A DNA stretch of 64,000 nt from Pontibacter vulgaris (GTDB lineage Bacteria > Bacteroidota > Bacteroidia > Cytophagales > Hymenobacteraceae). Positions within the stretch are counted from its first letter, which is position 1. Each line of letters starts with the position of its first letter. This document shows, one piece after another, positions 34,294 to 42,536 of this stretch. The DNA lies in NCBI RefSeq assembly GCF_022758145.1, contig NZ_JAJVDH010000004.1, forward strand, positions 372,001 to 436,000, in the 5' to 3' direction. The translations under genes and the position numbers were made by a program. The notes under the pieces are model-generated. The model worked only from the letters and a program-made list of their open reading frames with translations, did no database searches and was not told the DNA's origin.

Positions 34294-35388
34294 CTAAGCA
34301 TACTGCCTGCCTTTCCAGCGAATTTTATGCGGTAGAAAAAAGAATATGATCAGGATAACAGAGCCGATGACCATATAAACTTCAAACAGAATATACAGCC
34401 ACCATGGCACCCGCTCCCCCAAACGCCGCATGCAAATAGCAATATACATACTTTGCAGCACCAGCTTGAAAAGGAAGATGGATACTGCCGTACTAATCGA
34501 AGTATAAGCGAAAAACGGCAGCAGCACCGGGTAATAAGCCGAATGAAGTATAAGTATAACCGCCATGTAAAAAGGCAGGTGCATAGAGCCGCGCATCCAG
34601 CGTTTGCGCTGGTGCAGAAAGCCGGAAAAAGTAACAGCCGGTAAAGACCTGGCCAGTATGCTCCTGTCGTATACATTCCGGAAGCCCCAGCCTTTCCTGA
34701 TTACTTCGTTGAAAATGGCAATATCCTCTGTAACCGAAAACTTTATACTTTCAAAACCACCCACAGCCTCATAAGCCTGCCTGCGTAGCAGCATGTTGTT
34801 ACCCATTGTAGAAACCGGCAGATTCATATCAGACACTACCTGCATCAGGCCCAGCGCATACAACCAATCAATAGCCTGTAACCTGGCAAAAGTGGTGTTG
34901 CCCTGTATAGTTGTAATGCCTGTAACCACACCTACCTCTGGTTTCATTTCCGAGAGCATGGCTTGAATCCAATTGGGTGGAACTACAATATCGGCATCTG
35001 TATAAAAGTAGTAATCGGTAGTGGCGTATTTGGCGAGTTGTGCCAGTACATTAGCTTTACCGCGCGCTTTACCCAACGTGCCCGAAACAGTGATGCAGGT
35101 ATAGTTTGGTTTGTCCCGGATAAATTCAGCGACTATAGCCTGAGTATCATCCGTGGAATCATCGTCGCCTATCAGTACTTCAATTTTTTCTTTGGGATAC
35201 TCCAGGTGCTCAATCGCGTGCAGGCAACGAAGTATGGTATGTTCTTCGTTGCGGGCAGCAATTAAAATACTGATCCGGGGTTGTTCTGTTAGCTGGGAGG
35301 TATAGTGTTTCCGGTTTAAAACAAACAGCGCCAGTAGCGCCATAAAAAGCAAAAAGTAAAGTATAAAATAGGCTACTGATAAGATCAT
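34294..35388 (-). CDS. Membrane glycosyltransferase, family 2
   Basis: 364 residues. An N-terminal membrane segment (about 3-23), a GT2 (GT-A fold) domain with ISILIAARNEEHTILRCL, LIGDDDSTDDTQA, YFYTDADIVVPPNW (DxD) and QRKRWMRGS (the QxxRW motif of processive or membrane GT2 enzymes), then three or four membrane segments near 270-355. It polymerises or attaches sugars using nucleotide-sugar donors on the inner face. It overlaps the upstream polysaccharide deacetylase by 4 bp, so the two work on the same envelope glycan; no sugar can be assigned. Confidence 0.88.
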   Translation of the reverse strand: MILSVAYFILYFLLFMALLALFVLNRKHYTSQLTEQPRISILIAARNEEHTILRCLHAIEHLEYPKEKIEVLIGDDDSTDDTQAIVAEFIRDKPNYTCITVSGTLGKARGKANVLAQLAKYATTDYYFYTDADIVVPPNWIQAMLSEMKPEVGVVTGITTIQGNTTFARLQAIDWLYALGLMQVVSDMNLPVSTMGNNMLLRRQAYEAVGGFESIKFSVTEDIAIFNEVIRKGWGFRNVYDRSILARSLPAVTFSGFLHQRKRWMRGSMHLPFYMAVILILHSAYYPVLLPFFAYTSISTAVSIFLFKLVLQSMYIAICMRRLGERVPWWLYILFEVYMVIGSVILIIFFFLPHKIRWKGRQYA

Positions 35389-36020
35389 AAGGTCTCGAAA
35401 GTATAGCCTTGGGCAGTAAAGTGTTCTAAAAATCTGGGCAAGGCATACTGCATATTCCGTTGTGCTTTCAGGCTGTCGTGAAATACGATAATGCTACCGC
35501 TTTTGGTATACTTTAAGGCTTTCATTAAACAGGTTTCCGGCGAAAGCGAGGCATCATAATCGTTTGTGAGCATGTCCCACATAATCAGTTCATACTTACC
35601 GCGGAGCGCTGCTGCCTGCCGGCTCGTAATACGGCCATACGGCGGCCTGAAAAGCGATTTACCTGAACGTGTTTCGCCCAACTCATTTAATGCTTGCTGG
35701 CACCTCTGCACGTTTTGCAGGTAAGTTTCCTGGTTAGTCTGCCAGCCTTTCAGGTGGTTATAAGTATGATTTGCCAGCACATGCCCCTCTGCCAGCGCTT
35801 GTTTTGCTATTTCCGGATGTTTTACCAGGTTATCGCCAACACAAAAGAAAGTGGCTTTGGCTTTATACTTGGCCAGTTGTTCCAGCACCCAGGGCGTTAC
35901 CTCAGGAATCGGGCCATCGTCAAAAGTAAGGTATAATTTCTCGTCCTGCGCTTCGCGGTGCCAGGTATAATCCGGCAATATTGCTTTTAACAGCCTGGGC
36001 GTTTTATAAAGGCGGATCAC
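35385..36020 (-). CDS. Polysaccharide deacetylase (NodB/CE4 family), GTG start
   Basis: 211 residues from GTG 36020. The five CE4 motifs are visible: LYLTFDDGPIPEVTP (Asp pair, metal and base), VLANHTYNHLKGW (metal His pair), FRPPYGRITS, IMWDMLTNDYD and IIVFHDSLKA. It removes N-acetyl groups from cell-envelope polysaccharide. It has no clear signal peptide. It overlaps the GT2 gene by 4 bp. The upstream gap of 133 bp holds an A+T-rich inverted repeat. Confidence 0.88.
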   Translation of the reverse strand: MIRLYKTPRLLKAILPDYTWHREAQDEKLYLTFDDGPIPEVTPWVLEQLAKYKAKATFFCVGDNLVKHPEIAKQALAEGHVLANHTYNHLKGWQTNQETYLQNVQRCQQALNELGETRSGKSLFRPPYGRITSRQAAALRGKYELIMWDMLTNDYDASLSPETCLMKALKYTKSGSIIVFHDSLKAQRNMQYALPRFLEHFTAQGYTFETL

Positions 36021-36153
36021 GTTATTAATGTGTTAATGCGGTAATGTGCTAAATGGTTAATTTTTTAATTAAGTCTGATTACAGACTAACAAACCTGATA
36101 CTCTGATTATAGTGTATAGCACATTTTACATCAAACTATTTAACATATTAACT
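36019..36153. repeat. A+T-rich periodic inverted repeat
   Basis: The left arm (36019-36070) reads as degenerate repeats of TTAATGTG/TTAATGCGG/TAATGTGC with about 9-nt spacing. The right arm (36112-36153) is its imperfect reverse complement (ends TTAACATATTAACTC). Between them is a 6-bp hairpin AGTCTG/CAGACT (36072-36087). It fills the gap between the deacetylase and PP2C genes. Same architecture as elements at 53882 and 62077, with different sequence. Confidence 0.6.
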
Positions 36154-37377
36154 CTACTTGAAACGGCAGGATAGCAGTGTAATATCGTCGCTGAAGGTAG
36201 TTTCTTCGTTGTAAAGGTTAATCTCGCTCAGTAATTGCAAATGCAACATGCGCGAACTGAGAAAACGATGATTCTGGAGATATTTTATAGTTCCTTCTAT
36301 ACCAAATTCTGCCTCTTCTTCATCAAAAACTTCGGTAAGGCCATCGGTATAGCACAGCAACACTGAGTTTTCAGGCACATGTATTTTAGTTACCGACATA
36401 AACGGCAGCACGTCGAAAACGCCCAGCATGGTGCAACCTTCGTTTAGCAGCCGGTGCGAGTTGTTTTCGTAAAGCAGAATAGGCGAGTTATGGCCGGCAT
36501 TTACATACGAAAGCTCGCGTGTAGCACGGTTATATATAGCTAGAAATGTAGTTATAAACTTTTCGGCGATCGCGTTGCGGTAGATCAGGTTATTCAGTTC
36601 TGCCACAACGGTATTCAGGTCAGAGGTCTGGCGCAGAATTGTGCGCAAACCCGCCTGGAAGTTAGACATCAGCAATGATGCCGGCACGCCTTTACCGGAT
36701 ACATCAGCCACACAAAACAGAAACTGATCTTTATCTATCTCGATGAAATCGTAATAATCACCACCAATAGATGAGTGTGGAATATAGCTGGCATGGATAA
36801 CTACGTCTTTATCGTTTGGCAAAGACTTCGGAAAAAGCATGGACTGTACTTCGCGGGCAATTTCAATTTCGCGGCGAATAGATTCCTGGGCCAGTCGCTG
36901 GCGTGCCATTTTGTGGTTTTCAATGGCTACCAACATAATGTTACTGACTGTCTGCACAAAATTAAGTGCCTCCAGGTTCGTGTAATATGGTTGTATTTTA
37001 CCAATCATTACAAAGGCCAGCACTTTGCCGTTGTGCAAAATAGGAATCACGATCTCGAACACACGCCATCTTTTATCTACGCGTAGTTTAGAGGTATTTG
37101 TGATCTCGGTAAGAGCCAGTATTTCTTCCGGAATCTCCTGTTTGGTAAAATCCTGCTCGGTGCCGAAACATACTTTGCACTCCCACTCCTCGTCGTGCAC
37201 AAAAAGTGTCAGTCTGTTAATCTGCAACTGTGCCAGCAACGTGAAACGGTAAATTTTATATAAAGCCGTTTCCGGCAGGTTCTCATTTATAGCCTGCGTA
37301 ATTTCCAGAAGCGCAGATAATTCCAGCTTCTTGAGGTTTAGCTCCTGTTGTATATTTGGTGCGCTTGATTCAGCCAT
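36154..37377 (-). CDS. GAF + PP2C (SpoIIE-type) serine/threonine phosphatase
   Basis: 407 residues from ATG 37377, which overlaps the stop of the upstream permease gene by 8 bp (a 14-codon longer start exists but is internal to that gene). Residues about 10-170 resemble a GAF sensor domain (ISQAINENLPETALYKIY, helical LEALNFVQTVSNIM). Residues about 180-405 are a PP2C/RsbU-like phosphatase with the metal sites GGDYYDF and FCVADVSGKG, LLCYTDGLTE and FSDDITLL. Such enzymes reverse serine/threonine phosphorylation of anti-sigma antagonists or other regulators. No anti-sigma partner is adjacent. Cytoplasmic. Confidence 0.87.
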   Translation of the reverse strand: MAESSAPNIQQELNLKKLELSALLEITQAINENLPETALYKIYRFTLLAQLQINRLTLFVHDEEWECKVCFGTEQDFTKQEIPEEILALTEITNTSKLRVDKRWRVFEIVIPILHNGKVLAFVMIGKIQPYYTNLEALNFVQTVSNIMLVAIENHKMARQRLAQESIRREIEIAREVQSMLFPKSLPNDKDVVIHASYIPHSSIGGDYYDFIEIDKDQFLFCVADVSGKGVPASLLMSNFQAGLRTILRQTSDLNTVVAELNNLIYRNAIAEKFITTFLAIYNRATRELSYVNAGHNSPILLYENNSHRLLNEGCTMLGVFDVLPFMSVTKIHVPENSVLLCYTDGLTEVFDEEEAEFGIEGTIKYLQNHRFLSSRMLHLQLLSEINLYNEETTFSDDITLLSCRFK

Positions 37378-38557
37378 TTGAAAGCGGAATTTTAGGATCG
37401 TATGCATCGCGGAGGCCATTACCCAGCAGGTTAAAAGCCAGCACCAGCATACTGATGCAAATACTTGGTAAAACTACTAAAAAAAGACCGGCCTTGGCTC
37501 CAATCAACTGAAATCCTTCGTTAACCATCATTCCCCATGAGGGAGCGGGTGGTTGCACGCCAAGTCCTAAAAAGCTTAATCCTGCTTCCACTAAGATAGC
37601 CGATGCGAAATTAGCCGTAGCAATAACGATAAGCGGCCCGATCATGTTAGGCAAAAGGTGCCTGATAATAATTCCTGATTGTGTAACACCCAGAACATTA
37701 GCCGCTTCCACATAGGTTTTTTCTTTCAGGCCCAGTATCTGGCCACGTACTACACGCGCCACCTCAACCCACATGGTTAAACCTACTGCCACAAACGCCA
37801 CCCAAACGCCTTTGCTATCCAGCGCCAGGCTAATGGCAATTACCAGCATTATACTTGGCACCGACCATACAACCGTCATCAGGAACGTCATGAGTTTATC
37901 AACCCAGCCGCCAAAATAACCGCCCAGTGCACCAACCGTAATGCCAACTACTAATGATATAAGCACGGCTACAAACCCAATGCCCAGCGAGATGCGCGTA
38001 CCCAGAATTAATCTGCTCAGAACATCACGGCCGGCTTTATCAGTTCCCAGCCAGAAGGTTTTCTGACTAATGTAATCCTTCTTAATAACTTCTACAATTG
38101 CATTATTATCAGCGTACTGGCCTGGGTTTTCTACCACATCTCTTAAAGCAAAAGCACGCACCTGGTCTGCCATGGCATTGTTACTACGCAGCGGTTGCAC
38201 GAGCAGGCTGTCGCCTTTAAAAGTATAACTTTCGATGGGAATCTCGGTAAGGTCGGCAGGCTGGCCGGCAAGTATAAATTGTAGCGGATTTACTTTTTCT
38301 GCTGCCGCCCTTTCGCGGGTTATACTTAAAATCTGTGTTGTAAAGCCAGGCTGCTTTTTCTGGATCTGCACCAGGCCATTGTTGGCATTCGGAGTGCTGT
38401 CGGGCATGAGGGCATAACCGCCTAAAGCCACAACCACCGAAAACAGGATTATGAAAAGCCCGAACATGGCAGGCTTATTTTGCAAAAGCCGCTGTCGGAT
38501 ATAGTAAGAAGGCGGGCGCGATGCCACCGTATTTTCTTTTTTAGTAAGTATAGCCAT
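37370..38557 (-). CDS. ABC-type dipeptide permease (DppC-like) with large insert
   Basis: 395 residues. First membrane segment (about 33-50), then a hydrophilic block of about 105 residues (50-160) containing the family signature FWLGTDKAGRDVLSRL (about 157-172), then five or six membrane segments; the EAA loop is GLKEKTYVEAANVLGVTQSGII (about 280-301) ending RHLLPN. Usual DppC is about 300 residues, so roughly 90 are extra. No partner DppB or ATPase is next to it. It overlaps PP2C by 8 bp and the 85-residue gene by 1 bp, so it is part of one transcript. Substrate unknown. Confidence 0.85.
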   Translation of the reverse strand: MAILTKKENTVASRPPSYYIRQRLLQNKPAMFGLFIILFSVVVALGGYALMPDSTPNANNGLVQIQKKQPGFTTQILSITRERAAAEKVNPLQFILAGQPADLTEIPIESYTFKGDSLLVQPLRSNNAMADQVRAFALRDVVENPGQYADNNAIVEVIKKDYISQKTFWLGTDKAGRDVLSRLILGTRISLGIGFVAVLISLVVGITVGALGGYFGGWVDKLMTFLMTVVWSVPSIMLVIAISLALDSKGVWVAFVAVGLTMWVEVARVVRGQILGLKEKTYVEAANVLGVTQSGIIIRHLLPNMIGPLIVIATANFASAILVEAGLSFLGLGVQPPAPSWGMMVNEGFQLIGAKAGLFLVVLPSICISMLVLAFNLLGNGLRDAYDPKIPLSNG

Positions 38558-38814
38558 TAGATGGAGTTATGCACTACAAGCCCCGCCTTTGTGGCCAGGT
38601 AAAAATACTGCTGACAATGTTTCATGAAAGCAACTTCGTCGTACTCATGCTCTGTATCCTGATCGGGGTACAGAATTTTGATATAGCCTTTTGCCAGTAA
38701 AGCCTGCAGCCCGGCACATAGCTCTTCGTCACTTAATGAGAGCGCGCCACGCAGGTCAGCATAGGAGGCTACAAAGTATAACTCATCTAAAATATCGAAC
38801 TCAATCTCCGTCAT
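38557..38814 (-). CDS. Small conserved-looking protein, possible winged-helix
   Basis: 85 residues. Helical start (IEFDILDELYFVASYADLRGAL), then LSDEELCAGLQALLAKGYIKILYP, which has the shape of a winged-helix recognition helix and wing, then an acidic loop and a final helix. I recognise no named family. Coding is supported by exact coupling: its start overlaps the GT2 stop (ATGA, 4 bp) and its stop overlaps the permease start (TAATG, 1 bp). It may regulate or assist the neighbouring transporter, but this is inference. Confidence 0.6.
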   Translation of the reverse strand: MTEIEFDILDELYFVASYADLRGALSLSDEELCAGLQALLAKGYIKILYPDQDTEHEYDEVAFMKHCQQYFYLATKAGLVVHNSI

Positions 38815-39944
38815 TGGTTGCTAATTTGTCTTCCCTTCCAGGTATAGCGGCCAAACAAGCCACAGATAGCTGTATAAATAACATAGGGTGCGTATACCAA
38901 CTGTAGCGGCAATATGTACCAACTATAGCGTCCGCTATCTAAAAAGCGAAGTATACGAGTTAAAAATACTAAATCTACTGCAAATTTAGTAAGATACGCG
39001 GCTATAAAAACAGGCACAGGCAAAGAACCCCATACAACTGCAGGTATAGCAATAAATAACAGCAGGTTTACAGCAAACACCACAAAGGCCACTACCTGTA
39101 CATGCAGCTCCTGATAAGCCCGCCACTTACTTGCCCAACGCACACGTTGCTCTATAAAACTATTTACTGATTTGCAGGCATTTGTATAAACCACTGCTTT
39201 TGTACTTTTCAGGAAGGCAACCTTGCCAGGGTGCTTTTTGTTTATTTTATGCAGCAGAAACTCATCGTCGCCGCTTGCAATGCCTTCGTTTCCAGCAAAC
39301 CCACCTACTTCCACAAAGATATGTTTGGTATAGGCCAGGTTGGCGCCATTGCACATATTTGGTTTGCCCAGACCAATAGATGCCCCTCCTATCCCGATCA
39401 GGCTGGCAAACTCTACCAATTGCATGCGTTGGAAGGCAGATTCTGTGTTTTGAAAAGCAACCGGACCACTGATAAAGTATGGCTGTTGTGTTTCGTAGAG
39501 GTGCGCCAATTGCAATAACCAATCTGGCTGCACATGGCAATCGCCATCGGTAAATACCAGCAACTCTTTTTGTGCAAGCGCTACCCCCAGTTTTACAGCA
39601 GCCTTTTTACCGGTAATGCCTTTATAGTCCTGCAACTTTATCAACTGTATTTTGAGCCTTGTTTTACCTATGAATTCTTCAACCAAAGCAGCCGTATTAT
39701 CATCAGAATGATCATCGATTATTAAAATTTCGACCAATGCGGATGGGTAATTTTGTTGCTCAAGATCCTGAAGCAAGTATAAAATATTGGCTTGCTCGTT
39801 GCGTACTGGTATAATAACTGAAAGCGGAGTGGTTGGTTGATAAATGGAAGGAACAGTAGCAACAGGCAAATTAACCCACGCCACCCACCGGCGAAGTATG
39901 ATCCAGGAATAAGCAGCCAATGAGAGTATAAGCAAGGCTGTCAT
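38811..39944 (-). CDS. Membrane glycosyltransferase, family 2
   Basis: 377 residues. N-terminal membrane segment (about 2-20), GT2 domain with LSVIIPVRNEQANILYLL, IIDDHSDDNTAA, LVFTDGDCHVQPDW (DxD), and QRVRWASKW (QxxRW), then C-terminal membrane segments at about 280-360. It most resembles CeramideGT-like/TagH-type lipid glycosyltransferases. Overlaps both neighbours by 4 bp: the flippase-like gene upstream and the 85-residue gene downstream. Acceptor unknown; a membrane lipid is likely because of the flippase-like neighbour. Confidence 0.88.
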   Translation of the reverse strand: MTALLILSLAAYSWIILRRWVAWVNLPVATVPSIYQPTTPLSVIIPVRNEQANILYLLQDLEQQNYPSALVEILIIDDHSDDNTAALVEEFIGKTRLKIQLIKLQDYKGITGKKAAVKLGVALAQKELLVFTDGDCHVQPDWLLQLAHLYETQQPYFISGPVAFQNTESAFQRMQLVEFASLIGIGGASIGLGKPNMCNGANLAYTKHIFVEVGGFAGNEGIASGDDEFLLHKINKKHPGKVAFLKSTKAVVYTNACKSVNSFIEQRVRWASKWRAYQELHVQVVAFVVFAVNLLLFIAIPAVVWGSLPVPVFIAAYLTKFAVDLVFLTRILRFLDSGRYSWYILPLQLVYAPYVIYTAICGLFGRYTWKGRQISNQ

Positions 39945-40930
39945 GCTTTTACTTCTTTACGCGACAGGCGCAGTTGCAGCACAAATATCAACCCTATTGC
40001 GCTAGGTACAAGTATGTTCAGGAACCACAGGCTGAGGCTAGCGCTGAGTACCTGTAAACGAGCCTGGCCAAGTAAGCCAAACAAATACATAGCGGACAAC
40101 TCGCGCACGCCTAAATCAGAAAGTAAACTAACCGATGGCACCACTGATTTCAGAAAAAAAGTACCTGATACACCGCTCAGATACTCAGCCGGAGTTAATT
40201 TCACACTGAACAAGTAGAGCAGCAATATAAACTGAAAAAGAAAAACAGCATATCGCCCTAACGAAAGCAGCAGCAGCCTGGAGGTTTCAGCATAAGTATA
40301 ACTTGCCATGATCTGTACATACTGCACCAGGTTATGGAATGGTTTAATGGCAGCAATTACTGAAACCATAGCACGGGCATTATAAAGCAGCAGCAACAAA
40401 GCCACATTAATGGTAAACAACAAGACTACAATACTCATACAAACCGCCGGATAGCTCTGCCAATAAAACCTGAACACAAAGTATAAAAGCCCTAATGCGC
40501 CAACCATAACAGTAGCTACCAGTTGGCAAAACCTACCAATAAAGATGGCACCAATGGCATCCAGGCGTTGGCGGCTTTTGAGCTCCAGCACACGGCCGGC
40601 ATAGTCGCCCAGGCGGTTAGGGGTAATAAAACCAAGCGTTAGCCCTACCATAACGGCACGATAGGCTCTTAAAAAACTAATCGGTTCGATCTTCTGGCCT
40701 AGTAGTTGCCATTTCTTCGCTTCAAAGCCCCAGTTTACAGGAATCAGCAAGGCTGAAACTATAAAAAGGAATTTTAGCGGGCTTTGCACAGCATTTTGCA
40801 GAATGCCGCCCCAGGTCAGAAAAGTATCGGGAGCTGTAAAAATAGTCTGATAAAGCAGGTACAGTGTAAGCAGCAGCACCAATGCTTTACCAAAGTATAA
40901 AAGGAACCTTCTGTTGGGATTGATGTTCAA
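39941..40930 (-). CDS. Flippase-like LPG synthase TM-region family protein
   Basis: 329 residues from a TTG start at 40930; no ATG is available near the 5' end. About 8 membrane segments. It belongs to the UPF0104/lysylphosphatidylglycerol synthase membrane-region group (AglD-like), with the motif GLTLGFITPNRLGDYAGRVLELK (about 94-116) and the late LSDLGVRELSAMYLFG. Members are flippases or accessory proteins for lipid-linked sugars. It heads a run of at least five tightly overlapping genes (flippase-like, GT2, 85-aa, permease, PP2C) leading to the GT2/deacetylase pair. Promoter is shared with the divergent ruvC gap (25 bp). Confidence 0.82.
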   Translation of the reverse strand: MNINPNRRFLLYFGKALVLLLTLYLLYQTIFTAPDTFLTWGGILQNAVQSPLKFLFIVSALLIPVNWGFEAKKWQLLGQKIEPISFLRAYRAVMVGLTLGFITPNRLGDYAGRVLELKSRQRLDAIGAIFIGRFCQLVATVMVGALGLLYFVFRFYWQSYPAVCMSIVVLLFTINVALLLLLYNARAMVSVIAAIKPFHNLVQYVQIMASYTYAETSRLLLLSLGRYAVFLFQFILLLYLFSVKLTPAEYLSGVSGTFFLKSVVPSVSLLSDLGVRELSAMYLFGLLGQARLQVLSASLSLWFLNILVPSAIGLIFVLQLRLSRKEVKA

Positions 40931-40948
40931 GATAATGTCTTAATTTTG
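40920..40948 (+). promoter_or_regulatory. Promoter of ruvC inside the divergent gap
   Basis: TTG at 40920-40922, 18 nt, then TAATTTTG at 40941-40948 fits the Bacteroidota consensus. The predicted start site is only a few bases before the ruvC ATG at 40956, giving a leader of nearly zero length. The -33 box overlaps the start of the flippase-like gene. Confidence 0.5.
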
Positions 40949-40955
40949 TAGCCTC

Positions 40956-41528
40956 ATGGTATACACTTCTGCACTTCCGCCTAATAAACTTATACTTGGC
41001 ATCGACCCTGGTACACAGGTAATGGGCTATGGCCTTATTGAGGTAACTGGCTCTAAAGTGCAGGTTGTTCAGTATGGCGTCATCCACCTGAAGAGCTACA
41101 GCAACCACGCCATTAAATTAAAGAAAATTTTTGACCGTATGATACAACTCATCGATGAGTATTTACCCGATGAGCTGGCTATTGAGTCTCCTTTCTTTGG
41201 TGTGAACGTGCAAAGTATGCTGAAATTAGGTCGCGCCCAGGGCGTTGCCATCGCCGCCGCCCTCTCCCGCGACATACCTTATGTAGAGTATGCGCCTAAA
41301 AAAGTAAAGCAGTCTGTTACCGGAAACGGTAATGCCTCCAAAGAGCAGGTTGCCAGCATGCTTGTTCAGATCCTGAAAATCCAGCCAGACCCTAAAATGT
41401 TTGATGCCACAGATGCGTTATCGGTAGCACTTTGCCATCACTATCAGAAAGGGAATAACGCCAAACAAGGTGGTAAATCCTGGAAAGGTTTCCTGACAGA
41501 TAATCCGGATAGGTTAGTAACGAAATAA
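40956..41528 (+). CDS. ruvC: Holliday junction resolvase RuvC
   Basis: 190 residues. Catalytic acids: Asp in [13 protein letters not shown] (about 18-30), Glu in [10 protein letters not shown], and the C-terminal pair [13 protein letters not shown]. The length is typical. It cuts Holliday junctions in recombination and repair together with RuvAB, which are not in the window. It ends in a basic tail that may contact DNA ([14 protein letters not shown]). A 600-bp repeat-rich gap follows. Confidence 0.93.
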   Translation: MVYTSALPPNKLILGIDPGTQVMGYGLIEVTGSKVQVVQYGVIHLKSYSNHAIKLKKIFDRMIQLIDEYLPDELAIESPFFGVNVQSMLKLGRAQGVAIAAALSRDIPYVEYAPKKVKQSVTGNGNASKEQVASMLVQILKIQPDPKMFDATDALSVALCHHYQKGNNAKQGGKSWKGFLTDNPDRLVTK

Positions 41529-41534
41529 GGGTTG

Positions 41535-41570
41535 TTCTCCTTTTGTCATTTCGACGTAAGGAGAAATCTG
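41535..41570 (+). repeat. 29-nt hairpin-bearing repeat module
   Basis: A TTCTCCTT/AAGGAGAA hairpin begins this module (41535-41565), and the core is the 29-nt word TTTGTCATTTCGACGTAAGG plus GAGAAATCTG (41542-41570). An inverted copy with 4 differences lies after repeat B at 57731-57759. Words of this kind (TGTCATTTCGA ... GGAGAAATCT) are common dispersed repeats in Bacteroidota. Confidence 0.7.
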
Positions 41571-41634
41571 TTATAGTTGTATAGTTCAAGTTTTTGCTAT
41601 TGGCAAACAAGCTATACTTTCACCCTCAGTTATA

Positions 41635-42049
41635 CTTGCCATACGTTTCATTTTATACTTTGGCTCGCTCCAAGCCCGCGGGGGCTCGTCCTTTGGTATC
41701 GCGCTGTGTTCCCTCCTGCCTCCGCTGCGCTACGGCTGCCCTAAGCGGGCACCGGATCTCACAAGGCGCTCAACCCAAGGACTGGGATCAGATTCGATAG
41801 TAACAGTTTTTACTACTGTAGCGCAAGTATAATCTTTAGGGACAGGTCGTGACCTGTCCGCAGGAAAGCCTCAACTATGAAACTCTGGTTATTGCTCTGG
41901 CAAAGGCAGAACTGTCCCCTTGAGGGGACTATAGGGGTGTTGAAATAGTAACAATGAAACTATAATTTTAAAAGAAGCAGCTGCCAAAACTCCCCGCCTT
42001 AGACAAGGAGGGGTTGGGGTGGTTGGACCAACAGCAACTATGAAACTAT
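41635..42049 (+). repeat. Mosaic intergenic repeat, copy A
   Basis: About 415 bp homologous to copy B at 57245-57656 in the same orientation. Blocks in order: a G+C-rich conserved segment of about 140 bp (GCTCCAAGCCCGCGG ... GGGATCAGATTCGAT), a palindrome GGACAGGTC-GT-GACCTGTCC (41840-41859), a GTCCCCTTGAGGGGAC stem near 41909, and a CTCCCCGCCTT ... AAGGAGGGG stem ending GGGGTTGGGGTGGTTGG near 41991-42027. No ORF of interest; short ORFs read from it (ending DWDQIR) occur in both copies and are accidental. See copy B. Confidence 0.9.
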
Positions 42050-42075
42050 ATTTCACCTACTAATAGCCAAACCAA

Positions 42076-42115
42076 AAAAAAGGGTTAAAACCGGTAACGG
42101 CTTTAACCCTTTTTT
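42076..42115 (-). terminator. Terminator after HIT-family gene
   Basis: AAAAAAGGGTTAAA pairs with TTTAACCCTTTTTT, with an inner CCG-GTAA-CGG stem. Minus-strand reading gives a T run. It is 19 bp past the HIT gene and could also stop rightward transcripts from the repeat side. Confidence 0.88.
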
Positions 42116-42134
42116 GAAGTATAGATCAGGAAAA

Positions 42135-42533
42135 TCAGCTGTGATATTCAGTCCTGATTTTGTTTGCTACTTCTTCAAATTCTTCTTTACTAAACGTCTT
42201 TTTGTTGCTGAAATTCATATCCTGCATGCTGTTGATCGGGATAAGATGGACATGCGCATGCGGCACTTCCAGGCCTACAACAGCCACACCAACACGTTTG
42301 CAGGGAACAGCTTTTTCAATGGCGGCAGCTACATTTTTAGAAAAAGCCATCAGGCCTAAGTATAGCGCATCGTCCAGGTCAAAAATATAATCTACCTGTT
42401 GCTTCGGTATTACAAGCGTGTGGCCTTTTGCAGTCGGAAAAACGTCCAGAAAGGCAAGAAAGCGATCATCTTCGGCAATTTTATATGCCTCGATTTCGCC
42501 TTTCACTATCTTTGAAAATATCGAAGTTTCCAT
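42135..42533 (-). CDS. HIT-family nucleotide hydrolase
   Basis: 132 residues of the histidine triad family. The triad is HVHLIP (about 94-99), with early FSKIVKGEIEAYKIAED and GHTLVIPKQQVDYIFD. Family members hydrolyse nucleoside 5'-phosphoramidates or AMP-lysine-type bonds (HinT-like). It begins 3 bp after the greA stop, so greA and this gene form an operon, an arrangement common in Bacteroidota. Confidence 0.92.
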   Translation of the reverse strand: METSIFSKIVKGEIEAYKIAEDDRFLAFLDVFPTAKGHTLVIPKQQVDYIFDLDDALYLGLMAFSKNVAAAIEKAVPCKRVGVAVVGLEVPHAHVHLIPINSMQDMNFSNKKTFSKEEFEEVANKIRTEYHS

Positions 42534-42536
42534 GTT

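Noticed and set aside
41594-41800. ORF of 68 codons ending DWDQIR in repeat A, repeated at 57188-57409
   Set aside because: Both are read out of the non-coding mosaic repeat; the upstream part of the frame differs between copies and composition (Arg/Ser/Pro/Cys-rich) is that of a G+C-rich non-coding frame.
41529-42110. CRISPR array or insertion sequence in the repeat-rich gap
   Set aside because: No regularly spaced direct repeats with unique spacers, no transposase ORF and no evident target-site duplication.
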